This document shows positions 37,903 through 52,200 of a DNA stretch of 64,000 bases, piece after piece (the first letter of the stretch is position 1; every line of letters begins with the position of its first letter). The stretch lies in NCBI GenBank assembly GCA_029962745.1, contig CM057157.1:7393433-7457432 (forward strand), read 5' to 3'. The notes beneath the pieces were generated by a model. It was not told the DNA's origin, did not search any database, and saw only the letters and a program-made list of their open reading frames with translations. The translations under genes were made by a program, and so were the position numbers. The stretch is from Echinometra lucunter. Its lineage: Eukaryota; Echinodermata; Echinoidea; Camarodonta; Echinometridae.

Positions 37903-37948
<46 letters not shown>

Positions 37949-40900
37949 CCACCATCATCATCATCATCATCATCATCATCATATTTCTGTTGCTCTTTCT
38001 TCTTTCTTTATCTCTACACTGCTAGTTTTACATATACCATGATATCTACTTCCATTTTGCTTTTTATCCCTTTTCATCATCATCTTCTTCATCATCTCCC
38101 CACCCTTTTGCTCCCCCTCCAGTCTTTCCCCCTTCCCCCTCCATTTCCCCCCTTTTTCCCCATCATCCTCTTTTCTCTTCTCCTCCTTTTTTTGTCTGAA
38201 AACACATCAGAATAAAGCATACAATAACCCATGAACATACATGTAGATGTACACATGTATCATTTAGACATTGCAAATGTTGAATACTAGGCCCATGCTC
38301 TCAGATACAACCTGCTCTATGTTGTGTGCACTCAAATTAATGGATGTCATGAATGACTTTTATTTTCAGATCTCTCATCATTGAGTGGTTTAATAGATGA
38401 CCCAGATGCAGTGAGGAGATACCTTAAGAGTAACATTGGGTTATCTCCTGATGTTGTAGATGCTATTCTTAACTCTAGACCCAGTCCTGCTGAGGTAAGT
38501 CATTTAAATGAAGAGTTGAGTACCTAACCTATTTTTAAAACCAGTATAATAAACCAGGATACAGTTTTACTCTGAAGTGGCCCAAAGAGGATGTTAAAAC
38601 TGGCACACTTGTACAAATTTATAAAGAATTCAAATTCACCAACATGTACACGGATGTACAAATGCATGTAGGAGTTTGCTATGATGGTCTATCAAAAATG
38701 AAATGAAGTTCAAGAACACAACAAAATAACTGTCCTGTTCCGGTGCATTTACATGTACAATATTTCTCCATCTACAGATAGGGATGCATCTTTGGATTTA
38801 CATGTATCTATCTGATTTTTCTTCTATTTCTTTTTTATAAGAGAAAAACGAGACCCACATGATTATCAGCAAAACCCAATAATGAAACAAGGCCATACAT
38901 ATTAGTAACTGTATGTTGTGTGTTGTTGCTGCAACAGCTGCATGCAGTCCCTTTGAACATATTGCTTTCTTATGGAACCAGCTGGAATGAAATCAGCTGC
39001 TTTATTATTTAAAAAATCCCCAAATCTAAAACCATCCAACCAAACAACTTAACATTTAACAAGACAAAAGTAAACTAAACTAAACTGAACTGAAGAACAA
39101 AATGTTAGTCCAACTTCTCAACTCTCATGTAAAAAATTCTTGGAAATATTTGATGTGCACCTGTGAGAATTCTCTGTCAACACTTTGTAGTCATGACTTA
39201 AAATAGATTGAACTTGGTATGAAGTAGCTAGAAGATTAGCATATTTACATGTATGTATGGCACACGTTTGTGTATCATTTGGTGTAACCTCTCATACTTC
39301 TGTAAACTTCAGATCATGAGAAAAAGACCTCCTAAGTGTGATTCAACTTGTCTTCCAGTCTTCACTTTCAATGCCTTTCAATGAAAAAGAAAAGAAAATT
39401 AGGCTAATAAAGAGAAAACGATGATTCATTTTGCATCTTAAAGTAGTGTAGTGATTAGAAGCCAAAGACAGTTAGGAATTAATATTTACTACACTTTGCA
39501 TACTTCAGTGCTACTCTGCATACCACAAGTTACATTGTACATCACTGAAAGTATAACTATTACATTAAATACAAAATATAAGGCCAAGGTAAATAAGTGA
39601 GAGTTGGAAGTCCTGTTTGTCGTACTGGAATTATCCAACAGATTTTAAAGGACTCCGAAAAAGGAAGTTACTGTGATAAAAAAATGCTGCATTTTAGAAG
39701 TACAGTTACAGATCAAATATTAGTCCAGATGGTATGGTGCATGTAACACAAGCATTGTATCGTTACCATGTGAGGATGAACAAGATGTGTGTGCTATTCT
39801 TGATCTTCTATTTTCTGTATGACCTGAGGGTTGCTTTCATGGGAAGTAGGATGTTAAAAGTCTATTATTCATTCCACACCAAGCATTGGAGATCTATTGT
39901 AGCACCCAGAGGAGTGCTGTAATATATGAGTCAATGCCCTTTTGGTTCCCATCAGATAAGCAACATTCTTCTACCGCTTATGCCTCCGTCACACCTAGTT
40001 CTTGGTGCTGTGAGCGGTGTGCAAGCAATACTTACCAATATAGCGCAATCATGCGAACGACAACAAGCTCTAGTGAGGTAAATCATGCAGGAAACGCAGC
40101 TATAGTCAGTGACACGTGCTCCAAAAAAGAGGCGATTTGACCCTGTGATTGCTTGCTATAGTTTAGAAAATTTTATAACTAGCGAACGACTAGCGCAGGT
40201 CTATGCGCTAGTCTGCGTGTAGAGTACATATTGAGCACGTTTCGTTGCGCTTTATTGGATATGACTGCCTACAGTATGTCTGTGTTCGAGCAATACGCAG
40301 CAATATGCAAGCCAAATAATATGCAAAGGTGTGACCAATGCATTGCATCTGCATGTATTGTACATATAGTTTACCTCAGAATATTTCATTAGGCTGAAAT
40401 TATTATTATTATCTTATTATTTTATTCGGCAGAATCAACAAACAAAAGAACAAATACAAACAATAATAGAATATAGGGAGAGTCACATGGATGCCAGGAA
40501 AAGAAAAAGATTAACTTAATAACTATAACCCGAAGGTCTTCTTTTCCAAAATTGCTCATGTAAATCGTTCACTTTAGCTGGGATAACAGTTTCTTCAGAT
40601 GTTATTTCAGGTGCATTAGACAGCTGCTGAATACATGGTGTATAGTGCCTATAAAGAAAACATGCTGGTGATGTGAATAGAAAAGTGAATTATATGAACA
40701 AAAGGTTCAGGAGTTTTGGGCATTACATCTACTCTTCATGTGAATAGTTGTACACAATGAGTTTTATCTTTGGCAAAAATCAATTTTATCAATGTCAGTA
40801 AATAATCAAGTATGAATGTAACTGTAGGAAATTATAGGAAATTGCAGGAATAATTTTGTCTTGTTATTATGGCTATCTGATGCAAAATGTATTCCAGTAG

Positions 40901-43900
40901 TGAAGGTACAAATTTTATTTTTGATACTTCCCTAATGTAGCACTTGAATAATTTTATTGCTATTCTCCATTCCATGTATGAACTTCAGCACGTCATCATT
41001 GAGAGGAACTATTTTTAGCCATGAGGAAATCTATTGAAATTGATTTAGAAGAGCATGTGGAGGGGACTGGTCATGTAAACATGCAGTTTGTAGAGGGCAG
41101 ACTTGACTTTCCAACTGTATCTGTAGGAGACTATTGGGGCGTTGGAAGAAAGTTGCAATTGATTGCAAGTTGCAACTGATTAACCCTGGCCAATCAAAAT
41201 CATTGTTGCATGCATGTCTTCTTAAAAGGGCAGACACTGAGCCAATCAGAATGGTTGTTTCAAAATTAGCAATTATTTGCAATTGATTGCAACTTTCTTG
41301 CAACACCCCATTAGTGTATTATGTACATGTATGCTCTGTTCACATTGTTCCATAGTCCAGGGCCCTGTTTCATAAAACTTGTTATCATTAACAACGGCCA
41401 CATTTCTATGACAAATTTGCTCTCAGCCAATCAAATGCAACGATTTCAGTGCTTATAACAGTTACATGGACGTGTACATGCATTAAAATGTATTGCAACT
41501 TGTTATTGGTAACAAGTTTTATGAAACGGGGCCCAGATGTATACTAGATCACTCTAGGTACATGTAATCATATTTTACCATACATGTAGCCAGAGTTTGG
41601 AGTCCCACTGTAGTCAAAATCTTATTTGGCAATGAAGACATTAATCTTCATTTGCCACTCTTCACCCAGGTGCAGTGAATGGTAACCAGTAGGAAGGAAT
41701 TCATTGAATGCTTTAATAGTACCTTATATGTACCATGGCAGCCTAAAATCCCAGGTAGTGATACTCATACTATAGATACATGTATGAATGGACATTTATA
41801 GTATTTTTTTGTGGGGGGGGGGAAGGGGTTGGTATTGTGTATCTGTAACATATAATTACATTATTTGCATGTCGTGGTAATTAGAAATAACCTAGGAAAG
41901 TCTTATCGGAAGCTGCTACTGTCTAATTCGATATCCATTAAAACATCTATTAAATTGGAGAGCAAACATTAGTTTTTTCCAGCAGACAGCTAATTGTCTT
42001 TGATGTAGGCTGAAGTGAAAGCACAATGACATGATTATCAATCAACCAGGGACTGTTGTTTTGCTAGTGTGCAATTTGCTTTTCATGTGATCATCATTCC
42101 TTCCCTGGGAAATGAGTTTTGGAGACATAGCCAAAGAATCAAATAGAAAGTGTTGTTCACTAATTTACAGGAACATGGTACTTAATGGTTGGGGTATCTC
42201 ATTTCCTGAGTTGCATGTTTGTATATTGTGTAATTGATAGCGGTATTTGTTGAGGGGTAGCAGGGCATTGTACTGTCATTTTATGTACAGTATTGGTAGT
42301 GAAAAGGAAATTGGCATGAAATTGATTAAATATTTTATATTAAAGGTATGAACTCTTATTCTCACAAGGGTATAGGAAGATAATGCATCATCTCCGTATA
42401 ATTTTCAAGTTCTCTCAAGTTTAAACACATTTATTTCCAATTCTTCAAAATCAAATGATAAATAAGATAATAAAACAGCAAGATGATATACATGTACTTT
42501 TTAACAAAATATGACAAAAATAAATATTTATCGTGGTTACATAAATATTTGGAGGACACACCTCTAAAAGTAAACACTTGGATCGAGGCTGCCCTTGGAC
42601 ATAATCATGTATGCACCTGCATGGAAAGTCACAAATTCAAACAAATACTATGTTGGAATATTGTTAAGTTCAGTATCAAAAATCAGTATTCACCAATCGC
42701 AATGTAAATTAGATCCGAGTTCTAAAACTTTAATGCATATATTGGAATTCAGATGAATGTGTCCTTTCTAACACATGGGGATTCGTTTTGCCTATGAATT
42801 TATAGATTGGTTACATGTACATGAGAATTTTGTTTTCTTTTTTTATACCATTTGGAGATATATAATCACCTCCAGAACATACATGTATGTGAGACATTCC
42901 AATGGTTAGGACATACATGTCAAGCATAAAGGGGAAATGATTGCATTAAAAGTTCATTACAAACACTGAGTAGGTATGTTTGTTTTTGTTTTGTTTTTTA
43001 CTTTAAGGTAGTTTCTGTGCATGCATTTTTGTGCATGAAAAAGGATTAACTAATATTGAGGAACTGTTACATGTATGTCGCATTCACACCAACGAAACCG
43101 ACTCCAAACCGACCAATGGTATGTCATTGAAAATAACGTAATAGTTTTGATCGGTCTGGAGTCGGTTTCGTTGGTGTGACTACGACATGAGTCTGTTACT
43201 TTTTTTTAGATAAAGTGCAATTTCAGTATTCAAACTGGCAATCCCTCAATTGTATATTGTGATATTTGAAGAATATATCGTTTTACTGTATTAGATACTG
43301 ACACGGGACTTTGGTGATATGATTCCTTTTTGAAAGCAAATTGATATTTTGAACATCCTTTTAATAAGGAAGTAATGAATGTCACTGAAATTGTAATGCA
43401 AGTGAATCTTGCTACTTCTGAGCTTCGGCTCATATTGTCGATGGCCATTTTCTGTATTTTAATGAAGATCGGTATCATAGAGAAACTCTTTCATTTCTGA
43501 TTGAAGATGAGAATAGTCCTTGAAATCACTTGACAATACACCTGAAAATGAAAGTAGTTTTTCATTCCAAGGTTCAAAATAAAGAGTGAAATGTGTTATT
43601 TCCGTGTATGAAAGAGAATTTAGACTATTAGATTTCTTTCCAATTATTTGAGTAGGATATCTCTTACATGTAGATTTCTTTCCAGTTGTTTGATAAGGAT
43701 ATTTGAACTTCAATATGATTTTTAAAAAAGTGAGAAAAGTTCATTTTTTCTCTCTCTATTGACAAAACAAAATAGGTGCAAAGCCTTTCAAAAATGTCAT
43801 AATGTATCTTACACATGTAATCATATGGATCAGTAATGAATGAAAAAATCTACCTTTGTATTAAATAAAAAGGTTATCCTTATTTTTGCGCTGTTATAGA

Positions 43901-46900
43901 AATATGCAACATTATTTTTGCCAACAAGACATGTACATTTACACTATTGAAAATTCATTTGTTCTCCATTTTCCACTAATCTCAGTATGCCACACCATCA
44001 GAATAACACCCTATCATGACCCACAAAATAAGCAGATATTGGTGCGATATATTGACGTGCAGACCTGGTACGATATACAATCCGAACGCAATCTGACGTC
44101 ACCTCTTTGACGTTTCTGACCCTGGAATGAATGTGTTTGACATTCTGCCAACTACTGCCAGCAGGTTGGTCACAGGTGTTGGGTAGATCACACCCCAGAC
44201 AATGAACTTGTACGCTGCTGTGGAGATTAGGGTCTGTGTCTGCACCTGACTGGAAGTCTAATGATATGCTTTCTGGGAACTAAAGGGAATAGGTACATGT
44301 TGTATGCATTACTGAGAAGCGTAGGTAGTCAAAATGGTGAACGTAGTATCTGAAGTGATGATAAGGAGGAAGTTACCCCTATTATTTTTCCACTTATGTG
44401 TAAGGAATCTACTTTGTAGAGACCAGTAGGGAATATTGTATAAAAGATGAGATAAAGATACATGAAGGAAGAAAATGCCATGAAGGCTATACATGTAGCT
44501 TCAGAGAGAGAGAGAGAGAGACAGACAGAGACAGAGACAGAAACGGACAAATAGAGTGTATATGTACATGAAATGTAATACATATTGAGGGAGAGATTCA
44601 TCCAGAGGGATGCAAATTCAGTAAGTGAATGAGTTAGTGAGAGAGACAGAAGCAGCAAGAAGAGTGACTAATAAATGTCAAATCAACATTATAGAGAGAA
44701 ACAGAGAGAGGGGAGAGTAGAAAAGAGAGGGAGAGAGAGAATTAGACAGAATACTGTGAAAGAACAAGAGAGAGGAAGAGCAAGGAGAGAAAGATTTTCG
44801 GAAATTTAGAGAAAAGGATAACACTGCTAGGCTTTAGTATTGTATAGTGAATACATTAAACATGTTGAAATCTTGAGTATGAACGGATATTGCCCCTAAG
44901 AATGTTTTCGATTCTGCATTTCTTGTTTTCATACATGTGACAAATCCTTCTCTGCACCCAATAACATATTGATTATTCATGTTATGCCATTTCCCATTCT
45001 GTAATAGGGGATTAAGGGACTGTAAGAAGGGAACTTGATACATGCCTGGGATTATCCCAGGGATTCCTGGAAAGGAAATTAGGTCTCGTCGATGGATTTA
45101 AATCTCCTGGATATTGCATTTAAATGGATGCTAGATCACAGAATACAGGATGAACAGATGAAAATAATATGTCTCCGTTTGATATCTAGAATTACAACAT
45201 CTTTACATGTATATAGCTCTCAAGAGATGATATGCTAGAATATATTTTGAATGCTCTGCATTTATTCACTCTGTTTAAGTGCAGGCTGTTTTGTTTTCTC
45301 TATGGTATGTGTGAAAGTGAGAGAAAACTATTGTCAAAAGGAATAGAAAAATATGAACTCCTAACAGACTTACCTTGCCACATACACATTCATATTCATG
45401 TATTCCACCATTTTTTTTTTTTTTTTTTTTTTACTGTCCCTCCAATTCTTCTCCATATTACATTTTTGTGGATGCCAAAGTTTGGCTTACATACATTAGG
45501 TTGGAGAAATGGTGCATTGGTATGTCTTATCATTAATAGAAATTACCTTTTTTCAAAGGAACAGTATTAAACTTTAATATTGGGTATGAAAAATTATGTT
45601 TTTTTTTCCTTTACCAAAAATAGTTTTGCAACAGTTCCACGAACATTTGCGTACATGTTCAAAAATTTTGCACAGTGTTTGTCCCCTCCTTTTTGTTGTG
45701 GAATACAGACCAGTTGATGTAATTTGAAATTGGCATGTCAAAAGTTTGTTCACCCTGTTTTGATAACGCTTTACATTTGTAGGATGCACATGTACCAAAG
45801 TTCATCCAGTATCTGAGTAAAGCATATGCTAGGTATTTATTTCTTGCTTTGGTGAGAATTTGATAGATCTCTAAAGTTTGTTACATTATATTCCAAGATG
45901 CCCATGTGTATTAATACAGCTGTGTACTAAAGAAAGTTTATGATTGTGATATGTACATATTTTTGTTCATGATAAAAGGTGCAGTGTACCTGTACCATTT
46001 TGTTTAATCATTCTAGATAATGTTGATAATGTTGATAGTATTCATCATCGCTATAAATAGATATATGTTCATTTATTTGGCATCACTATTAAATGATGCT
46101 AAAGTTTCTTCTTCATCTTTACTGAAGATTTTATTATTGGAATGAACCATTTTTATTTTAATCTAGAAAGTTGTTAAATCTAGGAGATTCCACCCTTCAG
46201 ATGTTCAAATATCAACATAGAAACTACATTTTGTATTTAAAAAAAAAATCCTTTATGTAAGGTATATCCCAAATGTACACTATCACTTCTATTATTTTGT
46301 TGGATATAGACATAATCATAATACCTGATTGCTGTACTTCTTGCTGTTTTGTTTTAGGCCATGTATATATGGCTTTCTTGTTGATGACTGCTGTGCATCA
46401 GTTAATGATTCTGAGCACTGATGCGGGGTAGAAGCTCATACATAAATGATCCGTTTTATGATGTCAGTAAACTCTAAAGAGTGTCGTTAAGTGTGCTTCG
46501 CAGGGTCATGTTATCCAGGGGTCAGAAAATATTGTGAAAGATGATAATTTACCAGGGTGATATTTTTTTAATGAGCATGTCATACATAATGGATCTGTAT
46601 GTATGGTAATGATGTGCTTGATAATATCATTAAGGTTTTCTTTCTTTTGCTACATATGTGTATATAACTTACATATGTACAATGTATGGGGGATGGGGTT
46701 CATTTTTGTTCTTTTTTTCCTGTTATTTAAAATAGGTTGTAGATTGCACCATGTTTTTGAGTTGGAAGACTCCATCATCAGCTATTGAAATAAAAGAGTA
46801 TATATAATACAGCTGTGAAGTCTTGCATATATCTAAATTGTTTTTTGTTTTGTCTTTTCCAAGTATGAATAAATAATGAAAATAATTTACATTAGGGTAT

Positions 46901-49029
46901 CATTATTCTGGATCATATTTCATGTGATCCAAGTTATAGCTGAGCTTTTAACTTGTACATGTATGTACGTCTACTTTGCATATTGATATCTCTAATGTAC
47001 AGTGTACATGTACATAATGATGAATTCAATAATGTACCTGACCTGATGCCATGAATTTTGTTAACTTGTTTAGTAACAAGTCTACATATGATGCCGAGTT
47101 TTATCACGGATATTCATTTTGCCATTTTTTTCACGCATGTAGCTTCTTGCATTGACCGATCCTTCCTTGTTGGCGCTTGCTTGTGAATTTGGAACGCTTG
47201 GAGACCTATTCGGTATAGAGGACCCTGAGCTACGAGCCAAGACCAACGATGAACTGTGTGCCCTCAACCAACAGCAGTATGCAGAGATTGCCCAAGAACT
47301 CCTCTCACATCTTGACCCATCAGCAGTTTCAGCTCTGGTAAGTCACAGGCATAGCCAGGAGTCCTTGCTCATGGTTGATGGGGTCAGGGGCAGTGTCCAA
47401 ATAATGGTGCTAGCCCCCAAGTGAGTCACAAGCATAGCCAGGAGTCCTTGCGCATGGTTGATGGGGTCAGGGGGCAGTGACCAAATAATCATGCAAGCCC
47501 CTAAAATAACATTGAAAACTTCATCAAAGTTGGCAGGTGATGGGGCAAATGTTTACAAATATCTTTAAAACTATTCTAGACTATTCATGGGTGTGCTATA
47601 ATTTGATTACATTCCCCTCCCTTTTTGTGACATATGAATCACCATATTTTACTTTTGATATCATTATTTTATTCTTGTGTATCATGTTGATGTTTTTAAT
47701 TTCAGGACTAGGGAACAGGACTGAAATGAAAAACATTCCCATTATTGATCTTTTTATCCTGGTGAAATTATCATTGTATTCATTATAGGTATTTATTCTT
47801 GTACATATTTTTTGGTCATGGATATGAACAAAACAAATTACCTTGTTGAATTTGTGGACAATACAGAAATAATTCATTAAAACTGATAAGTTTACTTGAG
47901 AAAATGAAAGTAATATATGAATTTTCTTGTTTTGCTGTATATACAGGCTGGTTCTACCTCAAACAGTACTTCATCGGGTAAGAAAGGCAATATTCATCTC
48001 TTTATTTTACCTGAAACTGTTATGTACATGTATTAGAAGTTACTTTGCAATTTAATATGTGAGCTACAGTGTACAAGTTAATGTGGGGGCTACAATGTAT
48101 CCAAGTTGTCATTAAATGCAATAACAAACATAATATGTGCATGAAAATTGGCATCGACATGTCCCTGAATTAACTGTTCATGGTGATAGAATGTTAATTA
48201 ATCATCCTCCGTACATCATACCCAGACTGATTACCATGTTCAGTATAAGGTCCAGCATTACAGGTTAGCATCAGACATTAGCAATCAATTAAAATGAAGA
48301 ACCAAATTGAATCTAATGTCAATTTATGTAGCAAGAATATTGCTAGAGTGCAGTGAATGAAAAATATGTTATACAGGAATAAAGCATTAGGGCTCAGTGT
48401 GTTGTGGTATTAAAAATCAAATGTATTTCAAAGATTCATGAAGGTATGGATCCCTTTGCGAATGAATTGCAGTATTAAAAGGCATGTGCATGGCAGACAG
48501 ATAGCACAAACATCAAACCATTATGCATGATACACACTACATGCATCCCTAGTTTAATTGATTTAAAGAATACCTTTAATATTTTCATTGTTCAATATAC
48601 ATGTATGTGTGCTTTCAGGGGACCCTACATGTGTTGGTCATAAATTTCACATGAGATTTAAGATTTTCACACAGAAAATATACATCAAGTTTGTTTGCTT
48701 TCTAAGAGGTAGCTTAGAAGTGCTTAAACTCCTAGCTATTCAATGCCAACTTTACTTGTCAATCATTCATAATAACTACTTTAATCTTTCATGCTCAATG
48801 AAATATTTGCATTATTTTGGTTTCATCCAACTTTGTAGGCTCAGTCACGCTGGCAGATATTTTGACAGATCCAGCAGCTTTCGAAGAACTTCTGAAGAAT
48901 GATCTTGGCATTAATCCTAATGTGACAGATGAACTCATCAATACACCTATCAATCCTAGAGAGGTAAGTTATAGCAGAGAGAAAGAGAAAGAAAGAGATA
49001 GAATGATAGCGGGATAGATGGATAGATAA

Positions 49030-49095
<66 letters not shown>

Positions 49096-49261
49096 GGGTG
49101 GATAATGAGCTCATCAATACACCTTTTAATCCAAGAAAGGTAAGTTTTAGCAGAGAGAAAGAGATAGAAAGAGATAGAATGATAGTGGGATAGATAGATA
49201 GATAGATAGAAAGATAGATAAATAGATAGATAGATGGATAGATAGATAGATAAATAGATAT

Positions 49262-49297
<36 letters not shown>

Positions 49298-52200
49298 CTG
49301 GACTCATCAATTAATCCTATAAAGGTGAGTTTTAGCTTAGAGAAGAAGACAGAAAGATATAGAAAAATAGCTGGAAGATAGATGAAGAAAAGAGAGATGG
49401 GCTCCTATATTCCTACATGTATAATTGAGGCAAGTTTCCTCTGAGAGAAAGAGATAGATTAATAAACTATAAAACACAAACTTTATTCCTGTAGACTCAA
49501 GTCTTATCAGAGAGAAGAGAATACTATGGTTAGTCAAGAAGAAGAAACTTTATTGAGAGATTGGCAGAAAGAGAGAGAGAGAAAGGAAGAAAAAGGAAAG
49601 GAAGAAAAAGGAAAGGATATGAAAGAAACAGATAAGTACATGTATGCGAGATTATGCAAGAGAAAGAAAGATAAAAAGAAGGCTGTGGAGAGATATGCAG
49701 AGTGTGCATGAAAATGAGAGAAGAAATAGAAACATTTTAGGTACATGTATTTGAGACCTTTATTAATCTGCCCTGCTTTTCCAAGAGGATGAATGAATGT
49801 AAAAATAAGGGAAGATTTTATTTTTGTGAGTGAAACAGTTCGAAAAATAATATTAGTTCTTAGACCTTCATTTCTGTCTTCCTGATTTACAAGTTTTCTG
49901 TTAATGGTAGAATGATCTGGCCTTCGTTATGTTTCATTTCTTAATGTTCTCATACCATGTTTGACAGGAGACAACATTGTTTGTTATATCATCTCAGGCT
50001 CTGTATGAAACCTGATAAATTTGGTTGGTAATCCTCTAGACAATGTCAATAATTGTGATTCGGGATGATTGTGTAGACACTAATCTGGGTATGCAAATAC
50101 TGAAAATTTGGCTGGGAAATCTTGGAAATCTTGGCAGTAGTCAGGGATGTTTAAGAAGTGAGGAAGCCCAATAATGCTGAATTTAAAGGGGCAAATGATA
50201 TGACACATCCTCTTCTGTCTGGCTCACGTTGATTGAGTTTATTGCAGGCTCCTTTCTTATTTATCTGTTCCTTCCTCTTCCCCTCCCCCTCCCCCTCCTT
50301 GGATCCACCCCTCTTTCATCAACCCCCTCTCTCTCTCTCTCTCTCCCCCCCCCCCACACACATCCCCCTCACATCCCCCTCTATTTTTTTCACTCCTCAC
50401 TTCCTCTTACTTGCAATGATTTTCTGTTAAACCTCTCTTCCCTTCCCAACGTTTTCCTTGTAACTCGTTTCTTTTTTCTCTCTTACCTTTTTTTCATTTT
50501 TATTTCCATATCTTTGTCTCCGTGCCATCTTGCTTTGTGTAATTGCAGTATTACTACGTCCTGAATAAAGCACAAGGCCATATGCAGGAATTTTTTTTTT
50601 TTGGGGGGGGGACAATATGTTCAATACTCAATGTAACATGCCAGGGAGAGAGAGTGTGCAAGGGTGTTTCCCTCTCCCACAAGAGGGAGCTTTTGCATTT
50701 TTAGAATTAAAATTGAAAGATCTGGTGCGCACTTTGGGTGGCATGTTTGGAAAATAACTGGAAAAAAATGTGGTTGAAAATCCCAACTCCCCACTGTGTA
50801 CGGCCATGATGAAGCATACACATGGGAACATTCTCTGTCGGCAAATAATACGAATGTATGTCTCCATAGTGATCATGTTGTAAAGCACACCACAAAATTA
50901 ACTCCTAAGTGAACACTGGAGACCAAAGTCTATCAGTTTTTATTTCACTTTTGTCTCCAAGACGGTGATTACAAGATCAATTAACTAGAGATTAGCATCA
51001 TGACAAACATGGTAATACTCAGTACATGTATGTAAGAATATCAAAGCAGGGAAGCATATAGCTTTATCTCTTGAGAACAAAAATAACATGTTGGAATGAT
51101 ATTACATGTATGATGAACATTACATGTATCAGAAGCAAAGGTATGCATGTATGTGATATAGTACATATGAGATTCACTCTGCAAAGTTCACACTTCATAT
51201 TATTGGTCATGCTAATCAACTTCAAATGTAAACTGCATTGTGTGCACAGCAGTGCTGCTTTCTTTTATATTTGTTTGCACAAAAATTGGACTTTGAAGCC
51301 TGGTACAATCATGAATGTATTGAGGATGTTGTCAATGTCTTCAATCACATGATAACTCTCATGATTTAAAGCATATATATATATATACTGTGAGAAATAA
51401 GCGATGATCTATAAAAGTACTTATAACACGCAATATATTGCCCCCCTTTTCACCTCTTTTTTTGTATATGGATTCTGTTTCTCATTTCTGTTATAATGAA
51501 TTTTCAAACATCTTTTATTTTTATCTTACTCTTCTGCAACTCCCCTCTCTGCTTGTTTATGTACTGTGAAACGCAATAAAACATTAATATGAACCAGTAC
51601 ATGAAGGATGAATACTGTAGGAACCTCAACAAAAAGTGGAAAGTGGGGTTTAAAAAGACTGCTCTCTGAATAATGCAGATCTGGTTTTACATTTATTTCT
51701 TTTGTTCATCATAAAACATTTTTGTTGAAGACCTGCCTGTCTTCAGAGAGCTTTTGATTAATTGTAGTATGTCTATGCAGTAGCATTGTTGGGAACTCTG
51801 TTACGTCACAGCACAATAGAATGTATTGATGTAATAGCTGCTCTACATAAATTGATCTAATTTGAAACAAGATTAAAACTGAAAAGGGCCTGCATCATGT
51901 CTGAATAAAGAAAGTGCATAAAATGCTTTTCTGATCTTTGTTCCTTTCCACAAAAATAGAGAATTCATCTTTTAGGAAATGAAAAGTGAAGTTTAAAGCA
52001 ATGACTTTGCTCTATCTTGTTCTCTTTCAGCTTCAGCTTCTACTACAAGGCAATGGAATGCATGATACTGTATGTAATAAGACTGCTCTAGGTCAGATCA
52101 TTGAGCCTCAGGACCCCAGTGATCTTGATGATATCAGTAGAGTCCTATGTAACCTTACTAGTAGCCAGCTAGATGAATTCTCCAAGGATCTCTGGCAATC

